DNA of 16,214 bases. Origin: an uncultured Clostridium sp. Its GTDB lineage: Bacteria > Bacillota_A > Clostridia > TANB77 > CAG-508. The notes under the pieces were generated by a model that saw only the letters and a program-made list of their open reading frames with translations, ran no database searches and was not told where the DNA came from. The stretch spans positions 1-16,214 of the forward strand of contig CANCZH010000038.1 in assembly GCA_947382445.1 (NCBI GenBank). The letters are read 5' to 3'. The number at the start of each line of letters is the position of its first letter. Position 1 is the stretch's first letter. The position numbers and the translations under genes are program-made. Shown here one piece after another: positions 12,491 to 16,214 of the stretch.

Positions 12491-13690
12491 TTATTTCTCC
12501 ATTTTGTTACATTTTATATCAGTAGCTCTAGTTATAATTCCATATCCAAATTTCTCTTTTAATTTATCCATAGTTTCATCAATTTTCTTATTTTTGGTAT
12601 CTTCTGGCATATCAAATATAGACAACTGCATTTCATTTTTTTCAACTAGCCCATCAACTCTAATACCAATTAGCCTAATAAGTTCACCATTATAAAGTTC
12701 CTTTAATAACTCTTTTGCCACATCTAAAATTTCTTTTGTTGTGTCTGTTCTAATACTTAATTTTTTCTGGTGAGATATATTTTTAAAATTATTGTTTTTT
12801 AGTTGAACATTTACCACAGTTGCATACATATTTTCTTTTCTTAGTCTATATGAAACTTTTTCAACTAACTCTATAAGTATTTTTTCAAGTTCATCAATAT
12901 TTCCTACATCATATGGAAGAGTAACACTATTTCCTATTCCTTTTGGTTTCTCTTTCTGATAATTTACTTCTTCTTTACTTTCACCATTTGCATATGACCA
13001 TATCATATATCCATACTTACCAAAATTTTTAATTAAAATAGTTTTATCTGTTTTTGCCAAGTCACCAATCGTTTTTATTCCCATTTTATTTAATTTTGGA
13101 ATTGATTTTTTCCCCACCATAAACATTTCGGAAACAGGTAAATTCCACAGTTTTTCCTCAATCTGTGACTTAAATAAAGTATGTATCTTATCTGGTTTTT
13201 CAAAATCTGAAGCCATCTTTGCTAGAATTTTATCATCAGAAGCCCCAACATTAACAGTAAAACCATATTCTCTTTTTATTCTTTCTTTTATTTCTATTCC
13301 AACTTTAACTAAATCTTCCCCTGGTTTTAAGTATCCAGTTAAATCTAAAAAGCATTCATCAATAGAAAATCTCTCAACTTTATCTGTATATTGTAAAAAT
13401 AATTCATACAAAGAATCTGAATATTTTTTATATAAATCATGATTAGCTTCTACTATAACAATACTAGGACATTTTCTTCTTGCAATATAAATTGGTTCAG
13501 CTGTTTGAACACCAAACTTTTTAGCAACGTTACTTTTAGCAACAACTATGCCATGCCTTTTAGATTCATCTCCTCCTATAACTGATGGAATAGTTCTTAA
13601 ATCAAGCTTATCACCTTTTTGTAATCTATCCACAGCAGTCCAAGACAAAAAAGCATTATTAACATCAATATGCAAAAACATTCTCTCCAT
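12491..13690 (-). CDS. dinB: Y-family DNA polymerase IV (DinB)
   Basis: Error-prone translesion polymerase, 399 residues. The palm begins FLHIDVNNAFLSW (5-17), with metal ligand Asp9 and Phe14 at the steric-gate position. RHGIVVAKSN (45-54) is the nucleotide-binding strand, and FSIDECFLD (108-116) carries the catalytic Asp111 and Glu112. NVGASDDKILAKMASDFEKP follows, then the helix-hairpin-helix thumb (PVSEMFMVGKK; MGIKTIGDLAK) and the little-finger domain. QLSIFD (355-360) is a canonical beta-clamp binding motif. The HIDVNNxFLSW start is characteristic of a clostridial branch; E. coli has HVDMDCFF, and position 11 here is Asn. The ATG at 13690 follows GGAGAG by six bases; a start ten codons earlier lies within the promoter. 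A LexA box sits in that promoter. Confidence 0.94.
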   Translation of the reverse strand: MERMFLHIDVNNAFLSWTAVDRLQKGDKLDLRTIPSVIGGDESKRHGIVVAKSNVAKKFGVQTAEPIYIARRKCPSIVIVEANHDLYKKYSDSLYELFLQYTDKVERFSIDECFLDLTGYLKPGEDLVKVGIEIKERIKREYGFTVNVGASDDKILAKMASDFEKPDKIHTLFKSQIEEKLWNLPVSEMFMVGKKSIPKLNKMGIKTIGDLAKTDKTILIKNFGKYGYMIWSYANGESKEEVNYQKEKPKGIGNSVTLPYDVGNIDELEKILIELVEKVSYRLRKENMYATVVNVQLKNNNFKNISHQKKLSIRTDTTKEILDVAKELLKELYNGELIRLIGIRVDGLVEKNEMQLSIFDMPEDTKNKKIDETMDKLKEKFGYGIITRATDIKCNKMEK

Positions 13691-13708
13691 ATTTATCTCT
13701 CCGAAGAA

Positions 13709-13737
13709 ATTATAAAACATTTGTTCTAAAATGTCAA
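13709..13737 (-). promoter_or_regulatory. dinB promoter with LexA (SOS) box in the spacer
   Basis: Perfect TTGACA (13737-13732), 17 bases, TATAAT (13714-13709). The spacer contains GAAC-AAAT-GTTT (13726-13715), matching the Gram-positive LexA pattern GAAC-N4-GTTY, so bound LexA would cover the promoter. The predicted start (~13702) coincides with the first base of the ribosome site, giving a leader of only about 12 bases. Confidence 0.85.
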
Positions 13738-13749
13738 CAATAATTTACC

Positions 13750-13787
13750 ACAAAAAGACTACATCCTTTCCTTCAGGATGTAGAGTT
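13750..13787 (-). terminator. Rho-independent terminator of the HD-domain gene
   Basis: On the minus strand CTACATCCT (13783-13775), 7-base loop, AGGATGTAG (13767-13759), then TCTTTTTG. Starts about 10 bases after the stop of the HD gene and ends before the dinB promoter. Confidence 0.85.
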
Positions 13788-13792
13788 TACAT

Positions 13793-14347
13793 TTATATAT
13801 CAAATAAATAACTAGCTTCTAAGTCAGCCTCGTGTAGGAAAAGTGCCAATGGATATTTTTTATAAGCTTGTCCTATTGTACTATATAATTCCTTTGGCTC
13901 AGTAAATCCCATGTGCCAACGAATAGCATATTTTTCTTCAACAGTTAATTTTAAATATTCAGAAATCATCATAACAGATTTCTCTCCATGGCCATATGGA
14001 ATTGTATCATCAACAGTATAATAAGGAACTTTCTCCCATTCTCCTCTTTCATTTTTAGCATTTCTATAATCAACTTTATAGTAATTAGCTTTGCATATAT
14101 CATGCAATAAAGCAATAATTATTAAAGTATCATCATTTGCATTTAAATCAACTATTGCATTCTTTACATTATTTTTTAATATTTCATAAACTTTCATACT
14201 ATGTTCTACTAACCCACCTTCAAAATCTCCATGAAATCTAGTACTAGCAGGTGCTTTGAAGAAATCTGTTCTCTCTAAAAATTGAATAATTTCCTCTATT
14301 CCTTCTCTTTTTGTACTTCTTAATAAACTAATAAATTCTTCTTTCAT
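13793..14347 (-). CDS. Small HD-domain phosphohydrolase
   Basis: A 184-residue soluble protein consisting almost entirely of an HD domain, a metal-dependent phosphohydrolase fold. Candidate ligands in order are His49 (GGLVEHSMKVYE), His82-Asp83 (LLHDICK), His120 (YGHGEKS), His145 (RWHMG) and Asp175 (LHEADLEASY). The GGLVEHS...LLHDICK...HMG...LHEADLEAS order resembles the HD part of the YhaM-type 3'-5' exoribonuclease, but the OB domain of YhaM is absent, so the substrate (nucleotide, RNA end or signalling nucleotide) cannot be named. AAGGAG lies eight bases before the ATG. It has its own promoter and a strong terminator, so it is a single-gene unit. All apparent metal ligands are intact, so an active enzyme is expected. 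Confidence 0.9.
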   Translation of the reverse strand: MKEEFISLLRSTKREGIEEIIQFLERTDFFKAPASTRFHGDFEGGLVEHSMKVYEILKNNVKNAIVDLNANDDTLIIIALLHDICKANYYKVDYRNAKNERGEWEKVPYYTVDDTIPYGHGEKSVMMISEYLKLTVEEKYAIRWHMGFTEPKELYSTIGQAYKKYPLALFLHEADLEASYLFDI

Positions 14348-14372
14348 TCTAACTACTCCTTTTCAAATTCAT

Positions 14373-14401
14373 ATTATATTTTAACTTTTTTTATAATCTA
14401 A
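14373..14401 (-). promoter_or_regulatory. Predicted sigma-A promoter of the HD-domain gene
   Basis: TTAGAT (14401-14396), 17 bases, TATAAT (14378-14373), 25 bases upstream of the ATG and just after the CapA-like gene's stop. Confidence 0.6.
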
Positions 14402-14412
14402 AATCAATATTT

Positions 14413-15597
14413 CTAATCATTTTGTATTTCTTCTCCAACAATACTATAAATGCCTTTTAGCTCATTCTTTAAAGTATTATATAATTCTCTACCTATTGAA
14501 GTATCTCCATTTTCATATTTAGTTATTTCAGCTTCAATATCTAATATTTTAAATCTATGAGCAGATTTAGTAGTATAAAAATTATACATGTAAATAGGCG
14601 TATATTCAATTTTATCTATACTAATTTTTTTATTTTCACCATTTTTAGTTAATTGAATATCCAATATAACAGATTGTCTAGAATTATCAGCCTTTTGACC
14701 TGACATAAAGTTTCCTAAAGAATATATAACAAAACATTCTTTTTCTGTTCCATCTTCTAATTTCACAGTTCTTTTTTCCATAGGCTCTAAACAATGAGTA
14801 TGACTACCTAGAATTAAATCAACACCATTTTTAAAAAGAAAATCTGCTAATTCTTCTTGCTCTGCATTTTGTTTTAATCTATATTCTTCTCCCCAATGCA
14901 TATTAACACAAATAACATCAACACTTTGCTGTTTTACATTTTCTAAATCACTTTTTATTTTTTCTTTATCAATTAAATTTACAGCATATTTTTTTCCATT
15001 TGGAATAGCAATTCCATTAGTACCATATGTATAATTTAAAAATGCCATCTTTATTCCATTAACATCTTCTACTATATATTCTTTACTTGTCTCTTCTGTT
15101 GCATATGTTCCCATATGTTTAATACCAGCCTTATCTAATTCTGCAAGAGTACTAACCATTCCAGAAAAACCTTTATCCAAACAATGATTATTAGCAGTAG
15201 CAAGTATATCAAATCCTAGCTCTTTTAAATCTGTTGCCAAATCCTCTGGTGCATTGAATAAAGGATAATTACTATATCCTACTGATTTACCAGCAAAATT
15301 TGATTCAAGTGTACCTATTGCAATATCTGCATTATCAAAATATTTCTTTATGTCTTCAAAAGTATATGAAAAATCATACGAATCTGTTTTAGAATCATAA
15401 GCATCCCAGAAATTAGTATTATGGCAAAGCACATCACCAGCCACAGTCATATTAATTGTTTTATCTTCTTCAATTATTTTTTCCTCTTTTAGTTGATTTG
15501 CAATTTGAATATCATCTTTTTTAGAAAAATGTTGCATTTCTAATATTCCAAATATTACTAATATGAATACAAGTATCACTACAATAATTTTCTTCAT
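14413..15597 (-). CDS. CapA-family (PGA_cap) metallophosphatase-like envelope protein
   Basis: A 394-residue protein with one N-terminal anchor (residues 4-20) and an extracellular PGA_cap domain of the calcineurin-like metallophosphatase fold. Metal-site motifs are all present: AGDVLCHN (53-60), LESNFAG (97-103), ANNHCLD (135-141), NMHWGEEY (232-239), GSHTHCLEPME (264-274) and YSLGNFMSGQ (292-301). CapA/PgsA homologues act in poly-gamma-glutamate synthesis, but no capB or capC gene is nearby. As with many stand-alone clostridial members, the substrate is unknown; wall polymer hydrolysis or processing is possible. GGGAG lies six bases before the ATG. A hairpin sits between this gene and the upstream one, and a promoter overlaps the upstream stop codon. 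Confidence 0.92.
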   Translation of the reverse strand: MKKIIVVILVFILVIFGILEMQHFSKKDDIQIANQLKEEKIIEEDKTINMTVAGDVLCHNTNFWDAYDSKTDSYDFSYTFEDIKKYFDNADIAIGTLESNFAGKSVGYSNYPLFNAPEDLATDLKELGFDILATANNHCLDKGFSGMVSTLAELDKAGIKHMGTYATEETSKEYIVEDVNGIKMAFLNYTYGTNGIAIPNGKKYAVNLIDKEKIKSDLENVKQQSVDVICVNMHWGEEYRLKQNAEQEELADFLFKNGVDLILGSHTHCLEPMEKRTVKLEDGTEKECFVIYSLGNFMSGQKADNSRQSVILDIQLTKNGENKKISIDKIEYTPIYMYNFYTTKSAHRFKILDIEAEITKYENGDTSIGRELYNTLKNELKGIYSIVGEEIQND

Positions 15598-15616
15598 TTT
15601 TTACTCCCTCATATCG

Positions 15617-15651
15617 AAAAATGCACCAAAATTTATCTTCGGTGCATTTTT
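15617..15651. terminator. Hairpin between the membrane-anchored unknown and the CapA-like gene
   Basis: AAAAATGCACC (15617-15627) and GGTGCATTTTT (15641-15651) pair perfectly over 11 bases with a 13-base loop. On the minus strand the stem ends in TTTTT, so it fits a terminator of the upstream gene, seven bases after its stop. It also lies just downstream of a predicted promoter, so it would form the 5' end of the CapA-like mRNA. Confidence 0.75.
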
Positions 15652-15654
15652 CTT

Positions 15655-15683
15655 ATATTATAAATTTTCAAAAACCTGTACAA
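15655..15683 (-). promoter_or_regulatory. Predicted promoter of the CapA-like gene
   Basis: TTGTAC (15683-15678), 17 bases, TAATAT (15660-15655). The -10 hexamer includes the TAA stop of the upstream gene. The predicted start falls at or next to the hairpin at 15617-15651. Confidence 0.55.
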
Positions 15684-16131
15684 TTTCTTGTTCTTGTGGA
15701 TGTTCCTCATAATTTATTAAAACTAATCCTTTATTATATTTTACTTTAAATTCATAATTATTAAATGTAGGCATTATTATTTTTTGTTCTTCTTGTGCTT
15801 TTTTTAGATTAGTTACAGTTAATTCATCAGATTTATCTAAATCAAATCTGTAAACTTGAATCACAGTTCCATTAATCATATAAGAAACTCCCTCCGATGC
15901 TCCAATTAAATTGCATTCCTTATTTTCAGTCTCTTCTTCAATCTCTATTTCATTTTCTTTTAATTTCTGTTTAAAAGTATCTATTGAAACAGTTTCTTTT
16001 ACTAATTGCTTTGCTTCTTGTTTTGTTTCATTTACTCTATGTTCTTTATTATATAAGAATATGCTAGAAATTGCTGCTATGGCGATTATTAATACTAAAA
16101 CTACAACTATAATAGTATTTTTCTGTTTCAT
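15658..16131 (-). CDS. Membrane-anchored protein of unknown function
   Basis: A 157-residue protein with a short basic start (MKQKN), one hydrophobic segment (about 6-27) without a lipobox cysteine, a charged linker (28-65, rich in Glu and Lys) and a compact C-terminal domain with beta pattern (SYMINGTVIQVYRFDLDKSD; YEFKVKYNKGLVLINYEEHP). The domain carries one cysteine (NKECNLIGASEG). The architecture is that of an extracellular single-pass protein; I do not recognise the family. The ATG at 16131 follows AAAGGAGG by four bases; starts up to 20 codons earlier lie on the promoter or lack a ribosome site. It is followed 60 bases later by the CapA-like gene, so the two may be functionally linked at the cell surface. 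Confidence 0.82.
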   Translation of the reverse strand: MKQKNTIIVVVLVLIIAIAAISSIFLYNKEHRVNETKQEAKQLVKETVSIDTFKQKLKENEIEIEEETENKECNLIGASEGVSYMINGTVIQVYRFDLDKSDELTVTNLKKAQEEQKIIMPTFNNYEFKVKYNKGLVLINYEEHPQEQEIVQVFENL

Positions 16132-16159
16132 ACTTCCTCCTTTTTTCCCCATGCTCCAC

Positions 16160-16188
16160 ATTATAACTATATTCTTACATTTTTGCAA
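16160..16188 (-). promoter_or_regulatory. Predicted sigma-A promoter of the 15658-16131 gene
   Basis: TTGCAA (16188-16183), 17 bases, TATAAT (16165-16160) on the minus strand, 28 bases upstream of the ATG at 16131. Confidence 0.8.
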
Positions 16189-16214
16189 CATTTTTATATA
16201 ATATTTAATTTGAT

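Noticed and set aside
14413..15597. Poly-gamma-glutamate capsule operon
   Set aside because: Only a CapA-like gene is present; there is no capB, capC or capE-like gene adjacent.
1..16214. CRISPR array, tRNA or rRNA genes, toxin-antitoxin or defence genes
   Set aside because: None seen on reading both strands; no regularly spaced repeats, cloverleaf features or recognisable defence proteins.

Overview
The window is a very AT-rich stretch of a low-GC Gram-positive chromosome, most likely an anaerobic clostridial-type Firmicute. This rests on a T-box leader in front of aspS, strong AGGAGG-type ribosome binding sites, textbook TTGACA-17-TATAAT promoters, a LexA box of the Gram-positive GAAC-N4-GTTY type, and several proteins typical of Clostridia (the paired DUF421 and DUF4363 proteins, a clostridial-style DinB, and a NifU-like scaffold at the left edge). 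UGA is used as a stop codon, so code 11 fits. Almost all genes lie on the minus strand; only two (an SPFH/stomatin protein and a small holin-like membrane protein) are on the plus strand.

Layout, left to right. 1-224: start of a NifU/IscU-like scaffold gene, cut by the window edge. 225-632: its promoter and a ~300-bp imperfect palindrome that looks like a MITE. 633-2103: greA, preceded in transcription by a 308-residue protein of unknown function. 2104-4192: aspS with a full T-box leader whose specifier triplet reads AAC (Asn) rather than an Asp codon. 4212-6351: mltG, tightly coupled to an upstream gene for a membrane-anchored stalk/SH3 protein that ends in what looks like a broken GH18 domain. 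6450-7483: SPFH protein (plus strand). 7515-7652: a nested palindrome in a convergent intergenic region. 7664-8800: cysteine desulfurase. 8916-9970: DUF421 and DUF4363 membrane pair. 10062-10580: holin-like gene with its own dyad-rich promoter and terminator. 10600-10744: a third, unrelated palindromic element. 10817-12137: glmU with an unusual nucleotide-binding loop. 12217-13737: a tiny Cys-rich two-TM protein and a LexA-controlled dinB. 13793-14401: small HD-domain phosphohydrolase. 14413-16188: CapA-like metallophosphatase and a membrane-anchored unknown protein.

Functional themes are housekeeping: transcript cleavage (GreA), tRNA charging under tRNA control (AspRS), cell wall precursor synthesis and glycan-strand termination (GlmU, MltG), Fe-S sulfur supply (NifS, the scaffold fragment), SOS translesion synthesis (DinB), and membrane/envelope proteins. 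I found no phage, CRISPR, toxin-antitoxin or defence locus and no tRNA or rRNA gene. The most interesting material is the AAC T-box on aspS, the three different long inverted-repeat elements (each lying 3' of genes), the decayed GH18-type protein coupled to MltG, the GlmU loop substitution, and the Cys-rich mini membrane protein. Starts were chosen by Shine-Dalgarno position and in seven cases are downstream of the longest possible reading frame.
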